Part shown: piece after piece, positions 9,670 through 18,366 of the stretch
Numbering within the stretch: the stretch's first letter is position 1
How the letters are laid out: every line of letters begins with the position of its first letter
NCBI RefSeq assembly: GCF_004103735.1
Contig: NZ_CP035281.1
Span: 1,674,001-1,738,000 of the forward strand
Source of the DNA: Aminipila luticellarii
Lineage (GTDB): Bacteria; Bacillota; Clostridia; Peptostreptococcales; Anaerovoracaceae
Direction of reading: 5' to 3'
Length of the DNA: 64,000 bases
The notes under the pieces: generated by a model
Database searches by the model: none
The model's input: only the letters and a program-made list of their open reading frames with translations
What the model was told of the DNA's origin: nothing
Translations under genes and position numbers: made by a program

Positions 9670-10056
9670 CTACATATTTAAAATAGTAAGCGCTCTGTGC
9701 GGATCATTCACCTTCATAATCATCGGTGCCGTTCCGTTATTAGAATACCCGTACATGTAGGATACATTGATTCCTGCGGAAGAGAGCCTTTTCAGCACCT
9801 CATATAATGCTCCCGACGTATCGGGTGTCTCCACACAAAGAACCTCCACCAAATTGACGGAAAGCTCCCGTTCCTTAAGGACACGAACTGCCTTTTCATA
9901 GTCTTCCACAATCATTCGGGCAATTCCAAACTCCGCTGCCTCCGCAACACTTATCGCAGAAATATTGATATCATTTTTTCCGAGTATCTCCGTCAATTCT
10001 TCCAATCTGCCCGCTTCATTCTGTAAAAAAACGGTTACTTGCTTTATAATTTTCAT
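9670..10056 (-). CDS. Tandem ACT-domain amino-acid-binding protein
   Basis: 128 residues forming two ACT repeats: KQVTVFLQNEAGRLEELTEIL (about 5-25) and VLCVETPDTSGALYEVLKRL (about 72-91). Stand-alone tandem ACT proteins bind amino acids and often accompany amino-acid metabolic enzymes. It follows the phenylacetate-CoA ligase by 21 bp with AGGGAG as ribosome site, and the same pairing is common in anaerobes. Inference: it senses an aromatic amino acid and modulates the ligase or its pathway. No enzyme domain is present. Confidence 0.88.
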   Translation of the reverse strand: MKIIKQVTVFLQNEAGRLEELTEILGKNDINISAISVAEAAEFGIARMIVEDYEKAVRVLKERELSVNLVEVLCVETPDTSGALYEVLKRLSSAGINVSYMYGYSNNGTAPMIMKVNDPHRALTILNM

Positions 10057-10077
10057 TTTTCATGCTCCCTTCTGTTC

Positions 10078-11376
10078 TTATATATGACGCCTGTCAACAA
10101 CCCTTTTCGCTTTTCCCTCACTTCGTTCAATCGTTTTATGCTCAGCCAGAGTGACTCTTACACCAATACGAAGCACACTGTTCAATTTGTGCTTTATCGT
10201 CTCTTTGATCCGCTCCAGATCGCCCAGGTCATCCGGTACGTACCTTTCATCCAATTCTACCTTTACCTCTATTGTATCCATAGTTCCCTGACGGTCAACA
10301 ATAATGACATAATTCGGTGAAACCTCTGCAACCTCCAGAAGGACGCTCTCCACCTGAGAAGGAAATACATTGACTCCTCTGATGATGAGCATATCATCGC
10401 TTCTGCCCAGAATCCTTCCCATCTTTGCAGTAGTTCTGCCGCACGCACAGCTTCCGTGCTCAATGCTGCTCAGATCGCGTGTTCTGTATCGCAGCAGAGG
10501 CATCGCTTCTTTTGTCAAATGGGTAAAAACCAATTCTCCCACTGTTCCATCCGCAACAGGCTCCAAGGTGTCCGGATTCAAAATCTCCGGATAGAAATGA
10601 TCCTCTGCCACATGAAGTCCGTCCTGTACTGCACAGCTTGCAGCGACCCCCGGTCCCATGATTTCACTTAATCCATATATGTCATACGCGGTCAGTCCCA
10701 GACCTTCTTGGATTTTTTTCCGCATCTCATTGCTCCACGGCTCCGCACCAAATATGCCGATCTTAAGGGACAGCTCTTCTTTTCTGATTCCGGCTTCCTG
10801 CAAGGATTCCGCTAAAAACATAGCATAAGAAGGTGTACATGCCAATATGGTAGATTTAAAATCCTTCATCAGCGTCAGCTGGTTCCTGGTATTTCCTCCG
10901 GAACTGGGGATAACTCCCGCACCGAGCTTTGTTGCTCCGTCGTGCAGACCCAGGCCGCCGGTGAACAGGCCATACCCATAGGCAATCTGGATCACGTCTT
11001 TGTTGGTTCCTCCCGTACAGCAGATCGCTCTGGCTACGCATTCTGAAAAGTTATCCAGGTCTTTTCTCGTATAGGGAACTGCCGTAGGTTTTCCTGTTGT
11101 ACCAGAGGACGCATGAATCCTTACAAATTGACTTTCCGGTGCTGCACAAAGCCCAAAAGGATAATTCTCTCTCAAATCTTTTTTGGTCGTAAAAGGCAGT
11201 TTTACAATGTCTTCAATGGTTTTTACATCACCGGGTTCTATACCCAATTCCTGCATTTTCTTTCGGTAAAATTCTACATTCTGATACACTCTGGCCACCG
11301 TATCTCGCAGTCGTCGGCTCTGCATCTCACGTCTCTGTTCCGCATCCATACATTCAGCAGTTTCATTCCAAATCAT
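10078..11376 (-). CDS. paaK: Phenylacetate-CoA ligase (aryl-CoA ligase, PaaK family)
   Basis: ATP-dependent adenylate-forming ligase that converts phenylacetate or a related aryl acid to its CoA thioester. 432 residues: SSGTTGKPTAVPYT (AMP-binding P-loop, about 90-103), YDIYGLSE (about 236-243), RYRTRDLS and the PaaK C-terminal domain with LIIRGVNVFPSQVE. The start was placed at MIWNETAEC because AAGGAG lies 8 bp before it; the longer open frame reads back into the T-box leader and is not coding. The gene is governed by a T-box, which points to a role in amino-acid supply rather than breakdown. Confidence 0.92.
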   Translation of the reverse strand: MIWNETAECMDAEQRREMQSRRLRDTVARVYQNVEFYRKKMQELGIEPGDVKTIEDIVKLPFTTKKDLRENYPFGLCAAPESQFVRIHASSGTTGKPTAVPYTRKDLDNFSECVARAICCTGGTNKDVIQIAYGYGLFTGGLGLHDGATKLGAGVIPSSGGNTRNQLTLMKDFKSTILACTPSYAMFLAESLQEAGIRKEELSLKIGIFGAEPWSNEMRKKIQEGLGLTAYDIYGLSEIMGPGVAASCAVQDGLHVAEDHFYPEILNPDTLEPVADGTVGELVFTHLTKEAMPLLRYRTRDLSSIEHGSCACGRTTAKMGRILGRSDDMLIIRGVNVFPSQVESVLLEVAEVSPNYVIIVDRQGTMDTIEVKVELDERYVPDDLGDLERIKETIKHKLNSVLRIGVRVTLAEHKTIERSEGKAKRVVDRRHI

Positions 11377-11463
11377 TTTTTCATTCTCCTTTTTCATCCT
11401 ATATTTTATCTTTCCTTGTTTTTTCCTGATGTGGGGAGAGGCCGTGCCATATTTCCTACGTAA

Positions 11464-11740
11464 CAAAAAAGACCTTCCTTCTCCTAAGAGACGGAAGATC
11501 CGCGGTACCACTCTTATTGCCTGAAAAGGCCACTCAGGACAAGCATCCTTATCTCTGTTACGGGAGAACCCGGGCACACCTACTGTCTGACTTTATAAAA
11601 ATCAGCTTGTTCTGCATGCCGGCTCAAGGGGGAACTTCAACTACAGCACCGTCATCGGTTTCCAGCTTCCCCGACTCTCTGCCGGCGTTGCCGCAATTTA
11701 CTTTACCCTATCATTGCCTTTGTATAAATTTATTTTGTTT
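11464..11740 (-). promoter_or_regulatory. T-box riboswitch leader of paaK-ACT, probable Phe specifier
   Basis: Minus-strand leader with all T-box parts: an AAAGTA box near the 5' end (about 11700), AGAGAG kink-turn element after GCCGGC, the same GCCGGC closing stem I, the T-box antiterminator sequence GAGTGGTACCGCGG (11500-11513), and a terminator stem (11471-11500) followed by six U residues (11465-11470). The best specifier codon is UUC at 11632-11634, immediately before the CCCC of the lower stem, which reads Phe. This reading depends on my hand-folding; GUU (Val), one step earlier, is the main alternative. Uncharged tRNA would switch on the ligase and ACT gene. Confidence 0.85.
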
Positions 11741-11745
11741 CACTA

Positions 11746-11774
11746 ATTTTACATTATTTTTTTGTTACTGTCAA
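11746..11774 (-). promoter_or_regulatory. SigA-type promoter of the paaK T-box operon
   Basis: TTGACA (11769-11774) and TAAAAT (11746-11751) on the minus strand, 17 bp apart, correctly placed in front of the T-box leader. Confidence 0.8.
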
Positions 11775-11828
11775 CAAATTTATCTGCAAAAATATTTTAG
11801 TCCAGCACGGCACGATTGCCTATTAAAA

Positions 11829-14800
11829 CTAAAATAAGCATAATTGATCGGATTCCGGAAGTCCTTTCAATACACCGTGATCACGCAGGGCTTCTATGGC
11901 CGTTTTATTCGCTTTCGCTCGTTCTCTGATTTCGTCTATGGTTTCAAACGGCTGCTTTTCGTACTCTTCTACAATGGCTTTCGCCGCATTTTCTCCTACT
12001 CCGCCTAGTGCCACGAATGGAAGCAGAACTTTCCCGTCCTTTGCATAGAACTTTGTGGCATGGGACAGACCAAGCTGTGCCTGCATAAATTCGTACCCCC
12101 TCGCATACATTTCATAGGCTACCTCCAGTACAATGACCTCATCCTCTTCCTTCTTCGTGGCGTTTTTGCCTTTAGCCAGAATACCATCCATCTTTTCCAA
12201 AACGGCGGAGGAACCTTTTAAAATGGTATCTGCGTCAAATTCGCTGACCTTTGTGGTAAAGTAGGTCGCATAAAATTCCACCGGATAATACACCTTAAAA
12301 TACGCAATTCGGTAAGACATCATGACATAGGCTACTGCATGAGCCCTCGGGAACATATACTTGATACGCCTGCAGGATTCGATATACCATTCCGGTACAT
12401 CGTGCTCCTGCATTAAAGATACATCCTCATCCGTTACACCTTTTCCTTTTCTTACCTTTTCCATAATGGTAAACGCACTTTTCTTTGGCAGTCCTTTTAA
12501 AATCAGATAGTTCATGATGTCGTCACGGGTGGAAATGGCGTCTTTAATGGTAGTCTGTCCAGATTTGATCCACTCCTGCGCATTATTGATCCAAACATCT
12601 GTGCCGTGTGAGAATCCGGAGATCCGCACATAATCCGCAAATCGGGTGGGATGTGTATCATCCAGCATCTGCCGGGTAAATTTCGTTCCGAATTCAGGGA
12701 TTCCATAGCTCCCGTGAACGAACCGATAATCCAGGTCTTTGATGTCAAGACCCTCTATTCCATTAAATATACTGTTGACCTTCGGATCGGATAAAGGAAC
12801 CTGAGTCAAGGGGTCCAGGCCAGTCATATCCTGAAGATGACGGATCATGGACGGCACATCGTGCCCCAGTATATCCAGCTTTAACAGGTTCTGATCGATG
12901 GAGTGATAATCAAAATGCGTAGTAATAAAATCTGAATTCACATCGTTTGCCGGATGTTGAACCGGACAGAACTCATAGATTTCATGGTCATCCGGTACGA
13001 TAATAATTCCTCCCGGATGCTGGCCCGTTGTTCTTCGTACCCCGGTACAGCATTCAGACAGCCGCTCCACTTCGTATTTATTAATCGGTATCTGGCGTTC
13101 TTCAAAATACTTCATGACAAAGCCGTAAGCGGTCTTTGTGGCCACTGTACCAATCGTACCCGCTTTGAACACATTTTTCGCTCCAAATATCTCATCCACA
13201 TACCGATGGGCCACCGGCTGATATTCTCCCGCGAAATTCAAGTCAATATCCGGTTCTTTATCGGCTTCAAAGCCCAAAAATGTCTGAAAGGGTATGGAAA
13301 AACCATCTTTTTTTAAGGGCGTTCCGCATTTCGGACAATCCTTGTCCTCCATGTCCACACCGCAGTCGTATTCCTTATTGTCCCCCCACTCTAAATACTT
13401 GCAGTTGGGGCATATGTAATGAGGCGGAAGCGGATTTACTTCTGTAATACCTGCCATGGTAGCGGCGAAGGAGGAACCTACGGAGCCTCGGGAGCCTACC
13501 AGATACCCGTCGCTTAAGGATTTCTGCACCAACATTTCAGCGGCGATATACATGACCGCATACCCCTCCCGGATAATCGGCACCAGCTCCGCATCCAGCC
13601 TTTCCTGAATTTCCGGCGGAAGGGGTTTCCCATAGATACTCCAGGCTTTCTCATAGCACTTCGTCTTTAAGGTCTCTTCTGCATGTTCAATTTTCGGCGG
13701 ATACTTTTCTTTGGGGACCGGGCTGATCACGTCGATCATATCCGCAATCAGGTTGGTATTTTCCACCACGACCTGTTCTGCCATTTCTTTTCCCAAGTAT
13801 TCAAATTCATCCAGCATTTCCTGAGTCGTCCTCAAATACAGGCCTTGGCTCCCACTGTCCTTATAGCCCTGCCCCGCCATCAGAATATTTCGGTATAAGG
13901 CGGCTTCCGGTTCCGGATAGTGTGCGTCTGTGGTCGCTACAACGGGTTTATTATATTTTTTGCCCAGAGCAACGATCTCCCTGTTCAAATCCCGAAGCCC
14001 TTCTTTATCTTTGACCATTCCCTTGTCCACCATGAACTGATTGTTGATGATAGGCTGTATTTCAAGATAATCATAATAGTTTACCAAATACTCGATTTCT
14101 TCCTCGCTTTTCTTTTCCAGAACAGCTCGGAAAACTTCTCCCGCTTCACATGCCGAGCCGATAATCAGACCCTCTCTATGGGCGGTTAAAACAGACTTCG
14201 GAATTCTCGGTCTCTTATAAAAATAGTTCAAATGCGAAATGGACACTAACTTATATAAATTTTTTAGGCCTTCCTGCGTCCTTACCAGAATAATAATATG
14301 ATTGGTGGCTTTTTTCTTGTAATCAATCGTCCCATCCGGATTGATGCAGTCTCTGTCGTCAAAGACATACCCCTCCATCCCATAAATGATTTTCATTTGA
14401 GAGCCCTTACTTAAGGAATGAGACGCTTCAGGGAAGCCCTGAACGACACCATGATCTGTAAGAGCCATGGCTTTGTGCCCCCATTCCTCATGAGTCCGAA
14501 CCATATCCTTTATTTCATTGAGTCCGTCCATGGCGCTCATCTTAGAGTGGGCGTGAAGCTCGACCCGCTTTCGCTGGCAGTGATCTTCCCGCTTTTTAAT
14601 CTGCCCCTTTTCAATGTCCCGTGCCATGACCACCACAATATTTTCATACGTGTCCCACTCTGCGTTTCCCCGAATTTTCACGAAATCACCGTTTTTTAAA
14701 TGCTCGTCGATTTCATTCCACTTGTTTTCGGAGGTAAAGGCCTTCACACAAAGTGAGGTGGTTTTATCTGTTATCAGCAGTGTGACCAATTTTTTCTCAT

Positions 14801-15620
14801 TTTTAATGGTCCGGTTATCTTTTCTGAAAAGAATTCCCTCTACGGTTACCGTGCCACTGTCCTGTGTTACGCCGGACAGCTTTACAGACATGGTGTTAAT
14901 GGAACTTCCAAGAATCCGGTTTCCTTCCACGGGTTCTTCTTTTCGGCGCTTGCTCCATTTATTTCCTCCGCCGGCATTATTATCCCCGTAGGAACTGCTT
15001 CCGTTATGGGAAGCTGCAGCGGGTGCAGGCCTTGCAGCGGCCAAATGAGCCGCTCTTTTCTGCTCTTCCAGCAGCTGTTTTTCCTCCAACTCCTCCATAG
15101 CTTTTTTCTGATGAGCCACTTTTTTATATTCGTCCCTGTGATTCTCAAAAATCACTCGAACGTTCATATCAAAATCCCGTTTTAAAATTCGTTCAAACAG
15201 CGCAGCTACTCTGGTGTTTAAATCTTTGACTACAAATGCTCCCAGCGCATATACGGTAAGAATATTCCCTTCTAAAACCGATTCTTCGGGAAAAATCGTC
15301 TTGGTGCTTCGGGCGTATTCCCCATTCACTTCATCAATCATATGCTCTATGCAGAGCCTTATAATTTCTTCCGGAGTCTGAACCATATCTGCATATTTAA
15401 AATGCAGCTTTACGTCCTTTAGCCCCGATATCTGATTTAAAATAATAGCTCTTATCTTTTCCGTATCTTCAAAGGGCATAACAAAATTGAGCTCGATATC
15501 CAGGAGAAGTGCAGCACTTTCCTGTGACATCTGAGCTCTTCCAAGCGAAAATTTATATTGGTCTCTTGGATGATCTCCAAGCTTATTCCAGTTTATGATC
15601 CCTTCTATCAAATTTTCCAT
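11829..15620 (-). CDS. polC: DNA polymerase III alpha subunit, PolC type, lacking the exonuclease domain
   Basis: Replicative polymerase. Domains in order: N-terminal PolC domain (about 1-160), Ala/Pro-rich linker (about 180-235), OB domain (about 245-345), PHP domain (VELHAHSKMSAMDG at about 353; ALTDHGVVQGFPEA), then polymerase palm/fingers with a zinc site (CPNCKYLEWG ... CPKCGTPL) and PDIDLNFAGEY holding catalytic Asp residues, and the C-terminal duplex-binding region. It has 1263 residues against about 1430 in typical PolC. The missing part is the DnaQ-like proofreading exonuclease usually inserted in PHP: YGMEGYVFDD passes within about 20 residues to NHIIILVRTQEGLKNLYKLVS, and no FDxETTG motif occurs. 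Start at MENLIEGI because GAGGAAG precedes it; the earlier ATG lacks a ribosome site. Confidence 0.95.
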   Translation of the reverse strand: MENLIEGIINWNKLGDHPRDQYKFSLGRAQMSQESAALLLDIELNFVMPFEDTEKIRAIILNQISGLKDVKLHFKYADMVQTPEEIIRLCIEHMIDEVNGEYARSTKTIFPEESVLEGNILTVYALGAFVVKDLNTRVAALFERILKRDFDMNVRVIFENHRDEYKKVAHQKKAMEELEEKQLLEEQKRAAHLAAARPAPAAASHNGSSSYGDNNAGGGNKWSKRRKEEPVEGNRILGSSINTMSVKLSGVTQDSGTVTVEGILFRKDNRTIKNEKKLVTLLITDKTTSLCVKAFTSENKWNEIDEHLKNGDFVKIRGNAEWDTYENIVVVMARDIEKGQIKKREDHCQRKRVELHAHSKMSAMDGLNEIKDMVRTHEEWGHKAMALTDHGVVQGFPEASHSLSKGSQMKIIYGMEGYVFDDRDCINPDGTIDYKKKATNHIIILVRTQEGLKNLYKLVSISHLNYFYKRPRIPKSVLTAHREGLIIGSACEAGEVFRAVLEKKSEEEIEYLVNYYDYLEIQPIINNQFMVDKGMVKDKEGLRDLNREIVALGKKYNKPVVATTDAHYPEPEAALYRNILMAGQGYKDSGSQGLYLRTTQEMLDEFEYLGKEMAEQVVVENTNLIADMIDVISPVPKEKYPPKIEHAEETLKTKCYEKAWSIYGKPLPPEIQERLDAELVPIIREGYAVMYIAAEMLVQKSLSDGYLVGSRGSVGSSFAATMAGITEVNPLPPHYICPNCKYLEWGDNKEYDCGVDMEDKDCPKCGTPLKKDGFSIPFQTFLGFEADKEPDIDLNFAGEYQPVAHRYVDEIFGAKNVFKAGTIGTVATKTAYGFVMKYFEERQIPINKYEVERLSECCTGVRRTTGQHPGGIIIVPDDHEIYEFCPVQHPANDVNSDFITTHFDYHSIDQNLLKLDILGHDVPSMIRHLQDMTGLDPLTQVPLSDPKVNSIFNGIEGLDIKDLDYRFVHGSYGIPEFGTKFTRQMLDDTHPTRFADYVRISGFSHGTDVWINNAQEWIKSGQTTIKDAISTRDDIMNYLILKGLPKKSAFTIMEKVRKGKGVTDEDVSLMQEHDVPEWYIESCRRIKYMFPRAHAVAYVMMSYRIAYFKVYYPVEFYATYFTTKVSEFDADTILKGSSAVLEKMDGILAKGKNATKKEEDEVIVLEVAYEMYARGYEFMQAQLGLSHATKFYAKDGKVLLPFVALGGVGENAAKAIVEEYEKQPFETIDEIRERAKANKTAIEALRDHGVLKGLPESDQLCLF

Positions 15621-15685
15621 TATGTACTGTCTTCCTCGTTCGTAATTCATTCTATACCGTATAAAACCGTAAATTTACTCTATCT

Positions 15686-15714
15686 ATTATAACCCCAATC
15701 CGTACCTTTGTACA
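15686..15714 (-). promoter_or_regulatory. Candidate polC promoter
   Basis: Minus-strand TATAAT (15686-15691) with TGTACA (15709-15714) at 17 bp. The -10 is perfect, the -35 is weak. It lies about 65 bp upstream of the chosen polC start and overlaps the 3' end of no gene. Confidence 0.55.
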
Positions 15715-15750
15715 CCCGGTTTTGGTTCTTTAGGAACGTGAGCCGGAGCC

Positions 15751-16185
15751 TTATTGGGGACTGCGGAAAAAGAGCTCTGCCTTGGCTCTCCAGGCCAATT
15801 CGAAAGTCTCCCTGGTCTCATCTAACTGTACGTTATGCTCTGTCTTTTCATGAGTATGAGGTTTTACCGTTACAAACGTCACATATCCTTCCGCCCGAAG
15901 CTCCTGCGTCTCCTCTGAAAGGAGTGCAGTCCTTACGGTAAGACTGGTTCTTCCCGCTCGTACCACGGTGCTGTAATATCCAATGATTTCTCCCAGTTCA
16001 ACGGGTTTCTCAAAATTGAACTGGTGCGTATTTTTGTAAACAACGCCGCTTCCATCCCCATATTCGAGGGCTGCCGCTGTAAAAGAGGCCTCTACCATCC
16101 ATTCAATAGCCCTTCCGGCATATAAGGTCTGATGAGGATTCAAATCTTCCATCTTAACCATGTGCATTGCTTTATATGTTTTCAT
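15751..16185 (-). CDS. Hotdog-fold acyl-CoA thioesterase
   Basis: 144 residues of the 4HBT/ACOT hotdog type: LNPHQTLYAGRAIEWMVEASF (about 15-35) matches the N-terminal active-site helix region of YciA-like thioesterases, followed by VELGEIIGYYSTVVRAGRTSLTVR. Should hydrolyse acyl-CoAs in the cytoplasm; the substrate cannot be told. It lies 45 bp after ispG and reads toward polC. The C-terminal tail (FELAWRAKAELFFRSPQ) is not part of the core fold. Confidence 0.8.
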   Translation of the reverse strand: MKTYKAMHMVKMEDLNPHQTLYAGRAIEWMVEASFTAAALEYGDGSGVVYKNTHQFNFEKPVELGEIIGYYSTVVRAGRTSLTVRTALLSEETQELRAEGYVTFVTVKPHTHEKTEHNVQLDETRETFELAWRAKAELFFRSPQ

Positions 16186-16230
16186 CTTCTCTTCCTCCGA
16201 TTATTTTTTCCTCAGCCACTATTCATCTGA

Positions 16231-17292
16231 TCAGGAAACCTCTATCAATTTAATCAGTTCTTCCACGATCTTATCTTCTGGAACGGTTTTAAGGATTTCA
16301 CCTTTTGCAAATAACAGTCCCTTTCCGTCCCCGCCGGCTACACCGAAATCGGCTTCTTTGGCTTCTCCCGGTCCATTGACGGCACAGCCCATCACCGCTA
16401 CGGTAATGGGCGGCAGACCTTTCGCCTCTCTTCTTGGCTCTATTTTCGCAACAGCCTCTTCTATTTGAAGTGAAATGTGCTCCAGATCCACCTGGGTTCT
16501 TCCGCAGGTAGGACAGGATACCAGATTGATACCGGAAGGCCTTATACCGATGGATTTTAATATTTCCTTTGCAAACAGAACTTCCTTGACCGGATCTCCG
16601 GTCAGAGAAACCCGCATGGTGTCTCCGATGCCTGCCAGTAAAAGACTTCCGATGCCGATGGCTGATTTTAATTTCCCGCCGTTGACGGTTCCGGATTCGG
16701 TTATGCCGATATGAATCGGATGATCTGTCTTTTCAGCAATCAATTTATGTGCTTCATAGTTCAGGCGGACGTCCGACGCCTTCAATGAAATAACAAGGTC
16801 ATCAAAATCCATTTGCTCCAGTAACCTGACATTGCGCAAAGCACTTTCTGCCAAACCTTCCGCTGTAACACCGCCGTTCCTCTCTAAAATATCCTTTTCC
16901 AAAGAACCCGAATTGACGCCTACACGGATAGGGATACTTCGTTCCTTTGCCGCTTCTGCTACGGCTCGAACTCGTTCCATGCTTCCGATATTGCCTGGAT
17001 TAATTCTCACTTTATCCGCGCCGTTTTCTATAGCCGCTATGGCAAGCCTGTAGTCAAAATGTATATCGGCTACCAGCGGAATTTTTACGCTCTTTTTTAT
17101 CTGCGAAAAGGCTTCTGCGGCTTGCCTGTCGGGGACAGCCAATCTGACGATTTCACAGCCGGCTTCTTCTAACTTCCGGATCTGTTCGGTTACTTTTTTT
17201 ACATCCCGGGTATCCACATTAGTCATAGACTGGATGGATACGGGCGCACCGCCGCCTATGACCACATCGCCGCACCTTACACGTTTCCTCAT
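16231..17292 (-). CDS. ispG: 4-hydroxy-3-methylbut-2-en-1-yl diphosphate synthase
   Basis: Converts methylerythritol cyclodiphosphate to HMBPP in the MEP isoprenoid pathway with a 4Fe-4S cluster. 353 residues, family-typical for the short bacterial form. TIM-barrel start RCGDVVIGGGAPVSIQSMTN, and the cluster ligands CPTCGRTQVD and MGCAVNGPGEAKEAD near the C-terminus. It sits beside rseP and dxr, the latter an enzyme of the same pathway, where B. subtilis would carry proS. Confidence 0.97.
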   Translation of the reverse strand: MRKRVRCGDVVIGGGAPVSIQSMTNVDTRDVKKVTEQIRKLEEAGCEIVRLAVPDRQAAEAFSQIKKSVKIPLVADIHFDYRLAIAAIENGADKVRINPGNIGSMERVRAVAEAAKERSIPIRVGVNSGSLEKDILERNGGVTAEGLAESALRNVRLLEQMDFDDLVISLKASDVRLNYEAHKLIAEKTDHPIHIGITESGTVNGGKLKSAIGIGSLLLAGIGDTMRVSLTGDPVKEVLFAKEILKSIGIRPSGINLVSCPTCGRTQVDLEHISLQIEEAVAKIEPRREAKGLPPITVAVMGCAVNGPGEAKEADFGVAGGDGKGLLFAKGEILKTVPEDKIVEELIKLIEVS

Positions 17293-17309
17293 AGTTCCTC
17301 CCCCTATTC

Positions 17310-17338
17310 AAAAGACAGAGAATTGTTTCTCTGCCTTT
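17310..17338 (-). terminator. Terminator-like hairpin between rseP and ispG
   Basis: Nine-base stem (17314-17322 with 17327-17335, one G-U pair, loop of four) followed on the minus strand by CTTTTG. It could reduce read-through from rseP into ispG. Confidence 0.5.
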
Positions 17339-17350
17339 TACTTTCTGCTC

Positions 17351-18358
17351 TTACTTCAATATAAACCGGCCGATGTCCTGCCAAGTTACGTAGATCATCA
17401 GTGCAAAGAGCAGCATAATGCCTACAAAATGAACTTTTGCCTCCACATCATCCGTGATCGCCTTTCCCGTTACTTTACGAATGATCAAAAATACCAGACG
17501 TCCTCCATCCAGCGCCGGGAACGGAAGCATATTTACAATTGCCAGGTTCAAGCTGATCAATGCTGCCAGATTGGCCACATATATGAACCCATACCGAACC
17601 GAATCGCTCACGGCTACCGTGATACCAATAGGGCCTGTCAGTTCTTTCGTAGAGACCTGCCCCGTTACCAGCTGCCCTATTACCTCGACCATTTTGACGG
17701 TCATCACCCAAGTGGATTCCGCCCCTTTGGCCAGTGCCGTAAAGGGATTTCTCGAAACCTCCGGCAGGATTCCTACAATTTTCCGGCCGGTTCCTTCTTC
17801 CTTTACCAAATCCACGGTAAAGCTTACATCCTGTCCTCCTCGTTCTACACCAATGGTTACATTTTCGCCCTTCTCCGCCGAAATGACATCGGTTATATCT
17901 GTCCAATCCTTTATTTCATGCTGCTGGACGCTCACGATCCGATCTCCTGCCAGAAGCCCGGCTTCCTTTGCTGGACTGACGTCACTGAATCCATCTACGG
18001 TCGTGGTGGGTATACCGATATAAAATACGATACACGCCAGTATGACGATGGCCAGAACTACATTCATAAAAGAACCGGCGGCCATAACGATCGCCTTCGC
18101 CCAAGTCGGCTGTTTTCCAAAAGAGTGTTCGTCATCGGATTCATCGTCTTCTCCTTCCATGGCACAAAATCCGCCTATAGGAAAGAGCCGAATGGAATAC
18201 TGCGTATCTCCCTTGACTTTTTTGAACAGAAGCGGCCCCATCCCGATGGAAAACTCGTTTACTTTAACGCCTACCGATTTGGCTGCGATAAAATGTCCGC
18301 CTTCATGTACCAGTACTAATATGCAGAACATAATCAATGCATAAATAATCGTCATCAC
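17351..18358 (-). CDS. rseP: Site-2 metalloprotease RseP/RasP (M50)
   Basis: Membrane zinc protease doing regulated intramembrane proteolysis, for example of anti-sigma factors. 335 residues with LVHEGGHFIAAKSVGVKV (HExxH zinc motif in the first membrane helix, about 17-34), a PDZ domain (about 130-200, AKEAGLLAGDRIVSV), and NMLPFPALDGGRLVF supplying the third ligand Asp. Last membrane helix at about 310-328. It follows dxr by 8 bp, the conserved cdsA-dxr-rseP order. Confidence 0.95.
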   Translation of the reverse strand: MMTIIYALIMFCILVLVHEGGHFIAAKSVGVKVNEFSIGMGPLLFKKVKGDTQYSIRLFPIGGFCAMEGEDDESDDEHSFGKQPTWAKAIVMAAGSFMNVVLAIVILACIVFYIGIPTTTVDGFSDVSPAKEAGLLAGDRIVSVQQHEIKDWTDITDVISAEKGENVTIGVERGGQDVSFTVDLVKEEGTGRKIVGILPEVSRNPFTALAKGAESTWVMTVKMVEVIGQLVTGQVSTKELTGPIGITVAVSDSVRYGFIYVANLAALISLNLAIVNMLPFPALDGGRLVFLIIRKVTGKAITDDVEAKVHFVGIMLLFALMIYVTWQDIGRFILK

Positions 18359-18366
18359 TTACCCCC

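Noticed and set aside
11377-11577. N-terminal extension of the aryl-CoA ligase
   Set aside because: It covers the T-box terminator and antiterminator sequence; the start with AAGGAG at 11376 is better.
17234-18319. Open frame of 361 codons on the + strand opposite rseP
   Set aside because: Runs fully antisense to the conserved rseP gene, has no ribosome site and an unlikely Tyr/His/Cys-rich composition; a shadow.
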